Shown in pieces: positions 10,085 to 21,889 of a DNA stretch of 64,000 nucleotides. Under the pieces are notes generated by a model. That model was not told where the DNA came from, did not search any database, and saw only the letters and a list, made by a program, of their open reading frames with translations. The stretch is from NCBI GenBank assembly GCA_039583875.1, contig CM077150.1, positions 53,323,451 through 53,387,450 of the forward strand, in the 5' to 3' direction. The stretch is from Platanthera guangdongensis (taxonomy: Eukaryota > Streptophyta > Magnoliopsida > Asparagales > Orchidaceae). Position numbers and translations under genes: made by a program. Every line of letters starts with the position of its first letter. Positions within the stretch are counted from its first letter, which is position 1.

Positions 10085-10619
10085 ACGGTTCGACCCCGGT
10101 AGAACCGGTTGGACCGGTTCAACCTTGAACCTTTCCCTCCGCCGGTTCGATGTCCGGTCTAGTTTTCAAAACTTTGGATTTCTCCTAATTTATGCTATAA
10201 TTTCTTCTTTTTAATTTGGGCATTTGTAATTTCTTGCAATTTTTCTCTGTTTTTTCAAATGATCTGATTATTTCTCCTTTTTCACCAAGCATCATCTGAT
10301 TATCTCAAATTGAAACGTTCAGCTCAACTTGTGATGCAACTGACAAAGTGATTTTCTCTAAAAAATTAAATTGGTTTCTTCAACTCGTTAAAAGATAATT
10401 ATGATACTGATTATTCTTTTTCAGTTTTCACAATTTGTGATGCAACCTAAAGCCTTAGAAATGATGATCTTGGATGAATATGACAACACCTGTATTGATC
10501 TGTTATCAAACACCAACAAACGACCATTCATTTTTAGAATCTTACTTCATTGCCTCACTACACCATATCATGCATATGGTTGCGCTCAAAAACCACTACT
10601 ATATTTGAAAAAAACAACT

Positions 10620-10880
10620 ATTGTAGAGCTACGGTAGCGGTTGCATGTGTGTTGCATCCGTTGTCGTGGTCGTAGGGTTTGGTAGCAGTTACCCAATATA
10701 TTGTGGCGTCCCTACAACTGCTACTATAGGTACATCTATTGTAGCGGTTATGGTTTTCAATGGTAGCAATTATTCCATTTTACAGCTACGGTTACGATAC
10801 TCTATGGTAGCGTTTATGCTTGTATTTGACAACATTTATGATTCCTATGGTAGGAATTATCCTCATATATAGCAACGCTT
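10620..10880. repeat. CACTA left subterminal repeats
   Basis: Repeated short units such as TAGCGGTT, GGTAGCA and CTACTATAG in both orientations. These would be the TNPA-type transposase binding sites. Confidence 0.75.
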
Positions 10881-11696
10881 TATATTTTCAATGACAACGA
10901 TTATGATGATCAATACAAGCAGTCCGAGAATGGACCCTAAATTCAATAATATTCAATTGGAGGCAAGAGTGGACCCAAAATTCAATTACAAACGTGATTT
11001 CACAGTCAAGAGTTAAAATTTCCAATGTGATTACAAATGTGATTATCAATGTCATTCCCAAGCCAAAATTCAATTACATCTCGAACACTCAAATGTCATT
11101 CCCAAGATAAGAGTTAAAATGTCAAAGGAAAAATAATTCAATTAGCTATATATTATCATCAACTAGATGACAAAAAAAATTTTAAACTTTTCTCCTCAAC
11201 CCATATATCTGGAACACTCAAATTTGTAACAAAATCAACAGAATAAGAAATTTGCTACTCCTACGTCAATTTTTCCACAAAGTGTGGCCGGAGACCTCAA
11301 CGCGACATCTTCAAGTTCTTCTTTTGAATATTTCTGGTAAATCACGGTCAGCTTGTCATCTTGCACAAAAGAATGAAATCCCACCATTATCTCAGCACAC
11401 TCCCTGCGCCATAATCAGGATTATCAATTACAAACATGCCACCTTACGGCCGAAAAATTCAACAATAAATACCACCAAGCACAAGAGTTTCATTCCTCAG
11501 CTGTGGCTCCCAAAGTAAGTTTCACATATAATTAATTATGTAAAAATAAATGATTGACTTCCAAACAAAATAAAGCTAAACATTCACGAGAGAGAACACC
11601 ATACTGATAATACAATTCTAGAATAAACAAAATAATTAACAATTCAACAAGTTTAAAGTCATTTAACTAATAATGTGGAAAATAAAAAGAAGATTT

Positions 11697-12281
11697 TTAG
11701 TCAAAAAGACTGAAACCCATATCATCATCACTCTCCTCCTTTGCCTCTTCATGCAAACGGAGAAAAATGGTACAGATTAGGAACACAAAGGGGCAAATTA
11801 TTCATCATAATATCAAAAACGAGACAGTAAAAAGTAAAAAAAAACTTTCTTCTCCCCAGCAGCTGGGGCTGCTTCCGTGGCATCACTACCGCCACCACCA
11901 GTGCCTGGAGCTGCTATAGCAACGGAAGGTCCACGTACACCTAAAAAAACCATCCGAACAATACAGGGATCAAAGTCGATGAAATGAAAAGGAACGGAAT
12001 TAATCAATCTAGAAAATAGAATGGAGAATAAGACTGGATCCAACGCCGAGGATGAGATCATGGATGCTCCTCTTCTCAAGAAGCTTTGCAAACAGGGTCG
12101 CCCAATAAGATTCAAAAGAAAATTTGCAGATTTCACCAACGTGGAGATCTCCGCCTGCTCACTTGAAAAGTATTAGAAAGCCTACAATCTTTTGTGTCGG
12201 AGAATGCAATACAATAATGTTACCGTGATGGGAATCCGTCATCATATACGATCAAAGCAGCGCTTGCTCACCAAAAGACAT
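11697..12281 (-). pseudogene. Acidic ribosomal protein P1 gene fragment, intron-containing, captured by CACTA
   Basis: P1 is an acidic stalk protein of the 60S ribosomal subunit. On the minus strand an ATG at 12281 opens MSFGEQA, then, shifted, AALIVYDDGFP; after an intron-like gap come [27 protein letters not shown] and HDLILGVGS, a second intron-like gap ending TTTTTTTAG, an alanine/glycine hinge (VAIAAPGTGGGG...AAPAAGEKK), a third gap, and the family's diagnostic end EEAKEESDDDMGFSLFD followed by TAA. Order and length match plant P1. Several single-base frameshifts and at least one stop kill it. Retained introns and 5' leader show DNA-level capture rather than a reverse-transcribed copy. 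P2 is less likely because the N-terminal half is P1-like. Confidence 0.85.
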
Positions 12282-12480
12282 TGTAGGCAGCAAACAAGAA
12301 AAAATTGAGATCGAAACAAGAGATCTTATTTCTGCTCCCGATCAGATCTCATCAGAGAGGTCGAAACCTACCCGCAACGAAAACACTCGGCCGGGATGAA
12401 TTGCAAAAAGGAAGAGCTGAAACGCCAGCTTTATATCAAGTTTTGTTGACATCTGCTATTTAATCACAGCTCATCCGTAA
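12282..12480 (-). other. Captured 5' flank of the P1 gene
   Basis: Upstream of the P1 start on the minus strand is a leader-like stretch with TTTCGTTGCGGGTAGG and, further up, TATATAAAGC near 12430, which could be the host TATA region. It sits within the CACTA element, so the capture probably included promoter sequence. Confidence 0.45.
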
Positions 12481-12949
12481 ATCCGACGGCTATTAAAACT
12501 CGGTTGAGCAATATTTACTTAGTCTTTTTTTTGTTATCAAGTGATGATTATTTTCCTTAATATTTTATTAGGCACAATGCAAATGTGATAGCGAAAATCT
12601 TGAATATTTGGAGCAGATTTGCAACACTTATTTAAAACGAGGCGAAAATTTTAGCTACGTTTCTAATGACAAATGCTATTTTATTTCTCCACATGGATTG
12701 ATTTTCATATTTCTCCGAGACAAAAAAAACTAAAGAAGTTTAGGCACACATAATATATGTCAATAAAAAAATTTGTCACTCCCCACTAACATGATCATAA
12801 AATAACAAAATTTTAATGTAAAAAAATGAACTCTTGAGGTTGCTAAATAACTCGGAGTCATACGGAGATAATAACTTTTTTCATGGAAATTTTGGGGAAG
12901 TGTGGGCGAATTTTGGGGAAAATTTTGGGTGTGTTAGCATTTATAATAT

Positions 12950-13140
12950 ATCATAGCGGTTGTAAATGCAACCATAAATTTATATTTGTAGCATTTTTGT
13001 AACCGCGACAACATAATTGATACTATATGTATGATATGTTATAGTAGCGTATATTTATAAATAGTTGCGGTTATAAACGCTACCACAAATATCTTTAGTA
13101 GCGTTTATATAACCGCTACAAATTAAGCGCTACCATATGC
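12950..13140. repeat. CACTA right subterminal repeats
   Basis: Units such as TAGCGGTTGTAAATGC, GTAACCGC, GTAGCGTTTATATAACCGC in both orientations, mirroring the left arm. Confidence 0.75.
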
Positions 13141-13378
13141 ATGATATGATGTAATGTCATACACACACCAATGTGTCATCAGTATGACTTGGTTGAAGCA
13201 TGAACACTATACTCATAAACATGACAAAAGTATTTATATAGGGGACATATTATGTAGTATGACATGCATAATATATGTTTGTATATGGATTCTCATAAGC
13301 ATAGAAACATGTGACTGTTAATTTGAAATGAGCGACTTAACATTATCACACGGATACTCATTAGATTATATTAGACAC

Positions 13379-15213
13379 ATGAAGAGGTGATCTTCTCACA
13401 TCTTCCAAAGTCAAGAGTACGCATCCTTAGCATATCCTCTATTGTACGGTTCGTTCTTTCTGTTTGTCCATCAGTTTGAGGACGGAACGTTGTACTAAAC
13501 TTAAGCTTTGTGCCCAGACTTTTCTGGACCAACCTCCAGTCTTTGGACGTGAATCGTTCGTCACAATCGCTGACTACACTCCTAGGAATCTCATGTAGTC
13601 GCACAATGTTGTGAACGTACAACTCTACCAGCTTCTCCATGCTATCCTCTTTCTGATTTGGGATGAAATGGGCCACTTTGGTCAAGCGGTCCACAATCAC
13701 CCAAATCGCGTCGTTACCCTATTGCGATCGAGGTAAGTCGTGTACAAAATCCATGAAGATGTCATCAAACTTCCATTCAGGAATCAGAAGAGGCTTCAGG
13801 AACCCTCCTGACTTCTGACACTCAGCCGTCACTAAGGAGCGGGTTTGACACCGACTCATGTATAAAGCTATATCACGCTTCAAACAAGGCCACCAAAAGG
13901 ATTTCTTCATATCCAAGTACATCTTTGTACTGCCCGGGTGAATGAGTACTTCGTAAAGTGAGCCTCAAACATAAACTCCTCGCGGAGCTTGCCGAACTGC
14001 GGTACACATATCCTTATGTCCTTCCTCAATACCCCATCAATAATCTCCCAGGCGCTACCCTCGCCTGTTTGAGCTTCCACCACGAATGGATGCAACTCTC
14101 CATCCAAACTAGTCGCTTCTCGTACACAATCAGATAAGTCGTTTTGTAACTAGATCCAGTTCAATCGAGCCATGCTTGACTCGCCTCTTGCTACACACTC
14201 AATACCAAGGGATTCACAGTCCCAACCGCTCATCATGAACTTCGATCCAACTCCTTGACCAGAGTATTTCATACTCAAGTCATCCGCCACCACGTTGGCT
14301 TTGCCTGGCGTATACTGAATCGCCACTTCATAATCTCCAAGGAACTCGACTCATCTGCGCTGCCGCATATTCAAGTTCTTTTGGTCTAGAAGATACTTCA
14401 GTCTTTTGTGGTCCGTGAAGATCTCCACCTTCGCACCATACACATAGTGTCGCCACAACTTTAGTGCAAAAATTACCGCCGCCAACTCCAAGTCATCGAC
14501 AGGGTAATTCCTTTCGTGAGGTTTAAACTGCCTAGACCCAAAGGCCATGACACTGCCATGTTACACCAACACGCAACCCAGCCCACATCATGATGTGTCA
14601 CTGAAAATTTGAAATCCTTCAGTCCCTTTAGGCAGACTTAGGATTGGAGCTGTCATCAGTCCTTTTTTCAGGGTGTCAAATGCCTGATTGCACTCTTGAG
14701 TTCACACAAACTTCTGATCCTTACGAGGTAGAGACGTGAGGGGTAGAGCTATCTGCAAAAAGTTTTCCACAAACCTCTATAGTACCCGGCTAGTCCAAGG
14801 AAACTTCGAACTTCCGCCACGGTTCTCAAAACTGGCCAATCTCTGATGGCCTCCACTTTTGCAGGATCCACCACCACCCCATCACTGCTGATCACATGGC
14901 CCAGAAACGCCACCTTCTCCAACCAGAACTCGTACATTGAGAACTTTGCATAAAGCTGGTTCTCTCTCAACACATGCAACACCAATCGCAAATGAGTCTC
15001 ATGCTCTGCCTCCGATTTGGAGTATACTAAGATATCGTCAATAAAGATGACAAAAAAAGTCCAAGTATTCACGAAATACCTGATTCATCAAATCCATGAA
15101 GACTGATTGTGCGTTTGTCAGCCCGAACGACATCACAGAGAACTCAAAATGACCATAGCTTGTTTTAAAAGCCATCTTGGGTATGTCTTCATCTCAAATC
15201 CGCAACTGGTAGT
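13379..15213 (-). pseudogene. Tekay/Del-like gypsy pol remnant, unit A (RT, RNase H, integrase)
   Basis: On the minus strand the order is RT (15213 to about 14750: [19 protein letters not shown] with the YVDD-equivalent [24 protein letters not shown]), RNase H (14548 to 14270: [36 protein letters not shown]), integrase zinc-binding region (14107 to 13860), and integrase core (13740 to 13380: VDRLTKVAHFIP, SDCDERF, FRPQTDGQTERTNRT). Many stops and frameshifts break it. The integrase is cut at 13379, and at 15213 the RT joins directly to a scrap of gag (GFAAK, about 15215-15255), so PR and most of gag are deleted. Nearly identical to 19473-21317. Confidence 0.85.
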
Positions 15214-15293
15214 ATCCTTCTTGGCCGCAAAACCCATCAGCTCATTGGAAACAATCGCCCGACGGTTGCAGTTCTCGCCTGGTGGTAGCTTAG

Positions 15294-15398
15294 CGTTGAG
15301 TGGCCAGACGCTGAGAGCATTGAGTGGCCAGACGCTGAGAGCATTGAGTGGCCAGGCGCTGAGAGCGTTGAGTGGCCAGACGTTGAGAGCGTTGAGTG
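15294..15398 (-). repeat. 24-bp minisatellite in LTR (4+ units)
   Basis: Plus-strand unit GTTGAGTGGCCAGACGCTGA + GAGC, about 4.4 copies. It is 24 bp, a multiple of three, so it generates repetitive open frames on both strands that are not genes. The second copy at 21393 has one unit fewer. Confidence 0.9.
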
Positions 15399-15804
15399 CT
15401 AGCGCGCGGCGTTAGGTATGTACCGCTCGGCGATAGCTCTATTTCATCGAGCGTCGATCGAAGATCTGTTCGTCCAGCACTGGAGGATGACCGCACGGCG
15501 ATAGTAGCTATCACCTGGCGATAGCCCTGTTTCGTTGAACGTCGAATGAAGTGCTCAGTTCGTCGAATTCTGAGTTTTCGAGAAAACGTCGAGTTCTCGA
15601 GAAAAACGATACCGCGCGGCGTTAGTATTATCGCCGGTGTTAGCGCGACATTATTTTCTGGCCGAGCGCTCGTGAACCTACTACTCGATGGTAGGTAGTT
15701 ACCGCCCGGCGGTAGCGGACAAAAGCAGTTCCGTCGTTTGGCCTTATAGTTGTCCGATTTCATTTAGGATTCGATCCTAAGGCCCAAGACTCTCCTCCAG
15801 AGTA

Positions 15805-15813
15805 CTTATATAG
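15805..15813 (-). promoter_or_regulatory. Candidate LTR TATA box, copy 1
   Basis: CCTATATAAG on the minus strand, preceded by a leader-like AAACCCTAACTCTC stretch. Conserved at 21880-21889. Confidence 0.45.
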
Positions 15814-16749
15814 GGCTGAATCGTTGTTTCTCCTCATCTTTATCATTTGGGAAGTGAGAGTTAGGGTTTTGAAGAGAATGGGAGGGAGGAGGAAGAAGAG
15901 AGCTTTCTTCCGCCATTGACGGAGCTTTAGACCTCCGATCGTCGTTCCGAGGCCAAATCCGTGGAGAGGACGTGAAGGCGCTCTTTTTCATCCATGCAAG
16001 ACAAGGCTTCATGGCAAGAAAGAGGAGTTGAAGGGTAACGACACTTCTACTCTCGGTTATAGGATGCGTGCATGACATCTTTTCATTTTTATTGATTTTA
16101 TTTCAAGCATATAGGCACCAGATCTCTCAAATGAGAGAGATTTGGGTTGCCATAATTCAAGAGCAGCCACCGAGTTGATTGTGTTTGTCCACGACATGAT
16201 ATTGCATTAGAGATCTACTCCGTTAGTGGATAAGCATTGTAGGTGAAGCCGCAATCGCGGCCGTTAGTCCGACTCGGTGATGATGCATAGCGGCAAGACG
16301 CAGTTTGAGATGTTGTGTGTCACCCCTCATTTTGCGTGAGTATGCGTTTGTGGAACCGGACAAGGGTAGATCCGTTGTGAAGGCAGATGGTTTCCTTGGG
16401 GCACAGTAACGTTAATCGGAGTCGGACAAGGTTAGCTCTGTTATGACGGTAGATGGTTTCCTTATGGCACGGGAACGTTACGGTACGAACGGTGGATTTG
16501 GGGCGGGAAAGGTGTGGTATTGTGATGTGCTAAGGCACGATTTGTCTCTATGGTCGGCTGGCTAGCCCATGACGTTGCAAAGTCATGTGTGGAGAGTGTC
16601 TCGGCGAGACAAATCCCGTTCTGTGGAACTGACAAGAATGCCGATCTTTGGGCAAGCCCGAACGATTCCAGTTGGGTCCTGCTGGGTCTCCTTCGGTGGA
16701 CTTGATCCCCATATTGGAGTCGGGCCTGGGTCATCGCGACGGGTGGGAT

Positions 16750-19282
16750 CCCATACAAAGCTTTGTATGGTGCCATCTTTATATTTGCTTGGTAACTGTT
16801 GTTATAAGCGAACTCTACCATGAAGAGGTGATCTTCCCACTTCTTCCCAAAGTCAAGAGTACATATTCTCAGCATATCCTCCATTGTATGGTTCGTTCTT
16901 TCTGTTTGTCCATCAGTTTGAGGATGGAACGTCGTACTGAACTTGAGCTTCGTGCCCAGACTTTTCTGAACCAACCTCCAGTCTTTAGACGTGAAACATC
17001 CATCACGATCACTGACTATACTCCTAGGAATCTCATGTAGTCGCATAATGTTGCGAACGTACAACTCTACAGCTTCTCCACGCTGTCCTCTTTCCGATTT
17101 GGGATGAAATGGGCCACTTTGGTCAAGCGGCACACAATCACCCAAATCGCATTGTTACCCTGCTACGATCGAGGTAAGCCGTGCACAAAATCCATGAAGA
17201 TGTCATCAAACTTCCATTCAGGAATCGAAAGAAGCTTCAGGAACCCGCCTGGCTTCTAACACTTGGCCTTCACTAAGGCGCAGGTTTGACACCGACTCAC
17301 GTACAAAGCTATATCACGCTTGAAACCAGACCACCAAAAGAATTTCTTCATATCCAAGTACATCTTTATACTGCCGGGTGAATGGAGTACTTCATAAAGT
17401 GAGCCTCAAACATCAACTCCCGCAGAGCTTGCCGAACGGCGGTACACAAATCCTTCTGTCCTTCCTCAAGATCCCGTTAATCATCTCCTAGGTGCTACCC
17501 TCGCCTGTTTGCACTTTCATCACGAATGGCTGCAACTCTTCATCCAAACTAGTCGCTTCTCATATACGATCGGATAAGTCGTTTTATGACTCGATCCAGT
17601 TCAATTGAGCCATGCTTGACTTGCCTCTTGCTACGCACTCCATGCCAAGGGACTCATAGTCCCGAATCAAACGCTCATCATGAGCTTCGATCCAACTCCC
17701 TTGACCAGAGTATTTCCTACTCAAGGCATCCGCCACCACATTGGCTTTGTCTGGCGTATACTTAATCGCCACTTCGAAGTCATCAAGGAATTCGACCCAT
17801 CTGCGCTGCCGCATATTCAAGTCCTTTTGGTCTAGAAGATATTTTAGGCTTTTGTGGTCCGTGAAGATCTCCACCTTCACACCATACACATAGTGCCGCC
17901 GCAACTTTAGTGCAAAAATTACCGCCGCCAACTCCAAGTCATGGACGGGCTAATTCCTCTTGTGAGGCTTCAACAGCATAGACCTAAAGGCTATGACACT
18001 ACCATATTGCACCAACACGCAACCCAGCCCATATCCTGATGCGTCACTGAAAAATTGAAATCCTCCAGTCCCTTTAGGCAGACTTAAGATTGGAGTTGTC
18101 ATCAGTCTTTCCTTCAGGGTGTCAAACACCTGATTGCATTCTTGAGTCCACACAAACTTCTGATCCTTACGAGTTAGAGAAGTAAGGGGTAGAGCTATCC
18201 GCGAAAAGTTTTCAACAAACCTTCTATAATACCCTGCTAGTCCAAAGAAACTTCAGACTTCCTCCATGGTCTCAAAACTAGCCAATCTCTGATGACCTCC
18301 ACTTTTGCAGGATCCACCGCCGCCCATCACCACTAATCATATGGCCCAAAAGTGCCACCTTCTCCAACCAGAACTTGCACTTTGAGAACTTTGCATAAAG
18401 CTGGTTCTCTCTCAGCACCCGCAATACTGATCTCAAATGAGTCTCATGCTCCGCCTCCGATTTGGAGTATACCAAGATATCATCAATAAAGATGACAACA
18501 AAAGAGTCCAAGTACTCACGAAATACTCGATTCATCAGATCCATGAATACTGATGGTGCGTTCGTCAACCCGAACGGCATCACCGAGAACTCGAAATGAC
18601 CATACCTCGTTCCAAAACCGTCTTGGGTATGTCCTCATCTCGAATCTGCAACTGATAGTATCCTGACTTCAAGTCCAACTTAGAATACACCACTGACCCC
18701 ACCAACTGGTCGAATAGGTCGTCTATCCGAGGAATCAGATACTTGTTCTTGACAGTCAGTTTATTCAACTCTCAGTAGTCTATGCACAACCACATAGTAC
18801 CATCTTTCTTCTTCACAAACAACACTGGAGCGCTCCAAGGTGAAGAACTAGGTCTAATATACCCATGCTCTAATAGTTCCTGCAACTGTACTTTGAGTTC
18901 GGCCAACTCTTTTGGTGCTATCCTAAAAGGAGGATGTGACACCGACCTAGCCTCTAACACTAACTAAATCGAGAAATCAATCTCCCAATGACGAGGTGCT
19001 CCAGGAAGTCATCATGAAACACATCCTCTAACTCTGCCACTACCGACACATCTCCAAGTGACAGCATAGAAAGGCGAACCTCCAACAACGCTATAAGAGC
19101 TACTCCTCCCTGGTTAACTGCCCGCACTAACTGTATGGCCAAAATGAGGGAGCAGGCCACTCTACTAAGGCCCTCGAACTTAACTTCTACCTGCCCTTCA
19201 CTTCTTAGGGTCACCACCTTCGATAGGCAGTCGATACTGGAACGCTGCTCTGCAAGCCAGTCCATTCCCAATATCAAACTCC
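16750..19282 (-). pseudogene. Tekay-like gypsy pol remnant, unit B (protease tail, RT, RNase H, integrase)
   Basis: On the minus strand: C-terminal half of the aspartic protease domain (19282 to 18960: LILGMDWLAEQRSSIDC, EDVFHDDFLEHL), RT (18960 to about 18250: [75 protein letters not shown]), RNase H (18150 to 17690: [49 protein letters not shown]), integrase zinc region and core to 16750. The core (SDRDGCFTS, FHPQTDGQTERTNHT, VEFAYNNSYQ, MAPYKALYG) ends abruptly in LTR sequence. Stops and frameshifts are frequent. At 19282 the protease joins integrase of the next unit through shared TTTGATATTGGGA, a microhomology junction. Confidence 0.85.
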
Positions 19283-21317
19283 ACATTCCTATGGCGGGCA
19301 TTAAAAATACTTTGATTGCCGATCCTGGGAAACCTTCATGCGCTCCTGAATGGTTCTCACAAACTCGCATGAATCGACCACCACTTCTTTTCCTAAAGGT
19401 TTGGTGTCTCCCGCCTCTATCCAGGACATTAGCATTCGACACTGCCTCCCATACCAAGCTTCGTATGGCGCCACATGAAGAGGTGATCTTCCCACATCTT
19501 CCCAAAGTCAAGAGTACACATCCTTAGCATATCCTCGATTGTACGGTTCGTTCTTTCTGTTTGTCCATCAGTTTGAGGATGGAACGTTGTACTAAACTTA
19601 AGCTTTGTGCCCAGACTTTTCTGAACCAACCTCCAGTCTTTGGACGTGAATCGTTCGTCACAATCGCTGACTACACTCCTAGGAATCCATGTAGTCGCAC
19701 AATGTTGTGAACATACACTCTACCAGCTTCTCCATGCTATCCTCTTTCTGATTTGGGATGAAATGGGCCACTTTGGTCAAGCGGTCCACAATCACTCAAA
19801 TTGTGTCGTTACCCTATTGCGATCGAGGTAAGCCGTGTACAAAATCCATGAAGATGTCATCAAACTTCCATTCAGGAATCGGAAGAGGCTTCAGGAACCC
19901 GCCTGACTTCTGACACTCAGCCGTCACTAAGGCGCAGGTTTGACACCGACTCATGTATAAAGCTATATCACGCTTCAAACAAGGCCACCAAAAGGATTTC
20001 TTCATATCCAAGTACATCTTTGTACTGCTCGGGTGAATGGAGTACTTCGTAAAGTGAGCCTCAAACATCAACTCATCGCGGAGCTTGCCGAACTGCGGTA
20101 CACATATCCTTATGTCCTTCCTCAATACCCCCATCAATCATCTCCCAGGCGCTACCCTCGCCTGTTTGAGCTTCCACCACGAATGGATGCAACTCTTCAT
20201 CCAAACTAGTCGCTTCTCGTATACAATCAGATAAGTCGTTTTGTAACTAGATCCAGTTCAATCGAGCCATGCTTGACTTGCCTCTTGCTACACACTCAAT
20301 ACCAAGGGATTCACAGTCCCAACCGCTCATCATGAACTTCGATCCAACTCCCTTGACCAGAGTATTTCATACTCAAGTCATCCGCCACCACGTTGGCTTT
20401 GCCTGGCGTATACTGAATCGCCACTTCATAATCTCCAAGGAACTCGACCCATCCGTGCTGCCGCATATTCAAGTCCTTTTGGCCTAGAAGATACTTCAGT
20501 CTTTTGTGGTTCGTGAAGATCTCCACCTTCGCACCATACACATAGTGTCGCCACAACTTTATTGCAAAAATTACCGCCGCCAACTCCAAGTCATCGACAG
20601 GGTAATTCCTCTCGTGAGGTTTAAACTGCCTAGACCCAAAGGCCATGACACTGCCATGTTACACCAACACGCAACCCAGCCCACATCATGATGTGTCACT
20701 GAAAATTTGAAATCCTTCAGTCCCTTTAGACAGACTTAGGATTGGAGCTGTCATCAATCCTTTTTTCAGGGTGTCAAATCCCTGATTGCACTATTGAGTC
20801 CACACAAACTTATGATCCTTACGAGGTAGAGACGTGAGGGGTAGAGCTATCTGCAAAAAGTTTTCCACAAACCTCTATAGTACCCGGCTAGTCCAAGGAA
20901 ACTTCGGACTTCCGCCACGGTTCTCAAAACTGGCAAATCTCTGATGGCCTCCACTTTTGCAGGATCCACCGCCACCCCATCACTGCTGATCACATGGCCC
21001 AGAAACGCCACCTTCTCCAACCAGAACTCGTACATTGAGAACTTTGCATAAAGCTGGTTCTCTCTCAACACATGCAACACCAATCACAAATGAGTCTCAT
21101 GCTCTGCCTCTGATTTGGAGTATACTAAGATATCGTCAATAAAGACGACAACAAAAAAGTCCAAGTATTCACGAAATACCCAATTAATCAAATCCATGAA
21201 CACTGATGGTGCGTTTGTCATCCCGAACGACATCACAGAGAACTCAAAATGACCATAGCTGTTCTAAAAGCCATCTTGGGTATGTCTTCATCTCAAATCC
21301 GCAACTGGTAGTATCCT
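19283..21317 (-). pseudogene. Tekay-like gypsy pol remnant, unit A copy 2
   Basis: Same content as 13379-15213 with a longer integrase tail: RT (21317 to 20840), RNase H (20646 to 20311: [28 protein letters not shown]), integrase zinc region ([22 protein letters not shown] pair in CQTCALVTAEC), core (FHPQTDGQTERTNRT) and, unlike copy 1, the post-core part (APYEAWYGRQCR, IQERMKVSQDRQ) down to 19283. Multiple frameshifts; PR and gag are deleted at 21317 exactly as in copy 1. Confidence 0.85.
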
Positions 21318-21392
21318 TCTTGGCCGCAAAACCCATCAGCTCATTGAAAACAATCGCCCGACGGTTGCAGTTCTCGCCCGGTGGTAGCTTAG

Positions 21393-21473
21393 CGTTGAGT
21401 GGCCAGACGCTGAGAGCATTGAGTGGCCAGGCGCTGAGAGCGTTGAGTGGCCAGACGTTGAGAGCGTTGAGTG
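21393..21473 (-). repeat. 24-bp minisatellite in LTR (3+ units)
   Basis: Same unit as at 15294-15398 with one copy fewer. Confidence 0.9.
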
Positions 21474-21879
21474 CTAGCGCGTGGCGTTAGGTATGTACCG
21501 CTCGGCGATAGCTCTATTTCATCGAGCGTCGATCGAAGATCTGTTCGTCCAGCGCTGGAGGATGACCGCCCGGCGATAGTAGCTATCACCTGGCGATAGC
21601 CCTGTTTTGTCGAACGTTGAATGAAGTGCTCAGTTCGTCGAATGCTGAGTTTTCGAGAAAACGTCGAGTTCTCGAGAAAAACGATACCGCGCGGCGTTAG
21701 TATTATCGCCGGTATTAGCGCAACATTATTTTCTGGCCGAGCGCTCGAGAACCTACTGCTCGGTGGTAGGTAGTTACCGCCCGGCGGTAGCGGACAAAAG
21801 AAGTTCCGCCGTTTGGCCTTATAGTTATCCGATTTCATTTAGGATTCGATCCTAAGGCCCGAGACTCTCCTCTAGAGTG

Positions 21880-21889
21880 CTTATATAGG
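21880..21889 (-). promoter_or_regulatory. Candidate LTR TATA box, copy 2
   Basis: CCTATATAAG on the minus strand, conserved with 15805-15813. Confidence 0.45.

Larger units (their letters stand above)
9329..10176. mobile_element. 848-bp non-autonomous TIR element, CCGG-rich ends
   Basis: The left end AAGCTTTTAAAAACCGGACC pairs with the reverse complement of the right end (CAAAGTTTTGAAAACTAGACC). Flanks carry a perfect duplication GATTTCTCC at 9320-9328 and 10177-10185. If the first C belongs to the element the duplication is 8 bp (hAT type); if not it is 9 bp (Mutator type). The interior is striking: a left arm of repeated GGACCGG, GAACCGG and GGGCGGGC blocks (9342-9560), an AT-rich middle with a TA microsatellite, and a short CCGGTT-rich right arm. 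No transposase frame is present. Confidence 0.82.
10556..13156. mobile_element. Non-autonomous CACTA element with captured host gene
   Basis: The left end CACTACACCATATCATGCAT and the reverse complement of the right end (CATTACATCATATCATGCAT) form a ~32 bp inverted repeat continuing through ATGGTWGCGCT. Next to each end lie subterminal repeats built on GTAGCGGTTATAACCGCTAC-type units, a hallmark of En/Spm-like transposons. The 2601-bp element has no TNPA/TNPD-type transposase. Flanking triplets (CCT / TCA) do not match, so the 3-bp duplication has mutated or one terminus has eroded: the right end reads CATTA, not CACTA. Its interior carries an acidic ribosomal protein P1 pseudogene. Confidence 0.85.
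15262..16749 (-). repeat. Truncated Tekay-like LTR, copy 1
   Basis: Read on the minus strand it starts inside the LTR (CCACCCGTCGCGATGACCCA, joined to integrase sequence at 16749) and runs through TTTGAGAGATCTGGTGC, a TATA box, and a GC-rich tail with the 24-bp minisatellite to about 15262. It corresponds in sense to 27850-28500 of the opposite-strand LTR plus ~800 bp beyond. The first ~850 bp and the true 3' terminus are both missing. Confidence 0.72.

Noticed and set aside
11252..11518. 88-codon open frame inside the CACTA element as a second captured gene
   Set aside because: No recognisable protein on either strand; a minus-strand reading gives short plausible segments but nothing I could assign to a family.
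15107..15763. Repetitive open frames (LSGQTLRA plus strand; QRLATQ minus strand), also 21206-21838
   Set aside because: Generated by the 24-bp minisatellite, whose length is a multiple of three, within an LTR.
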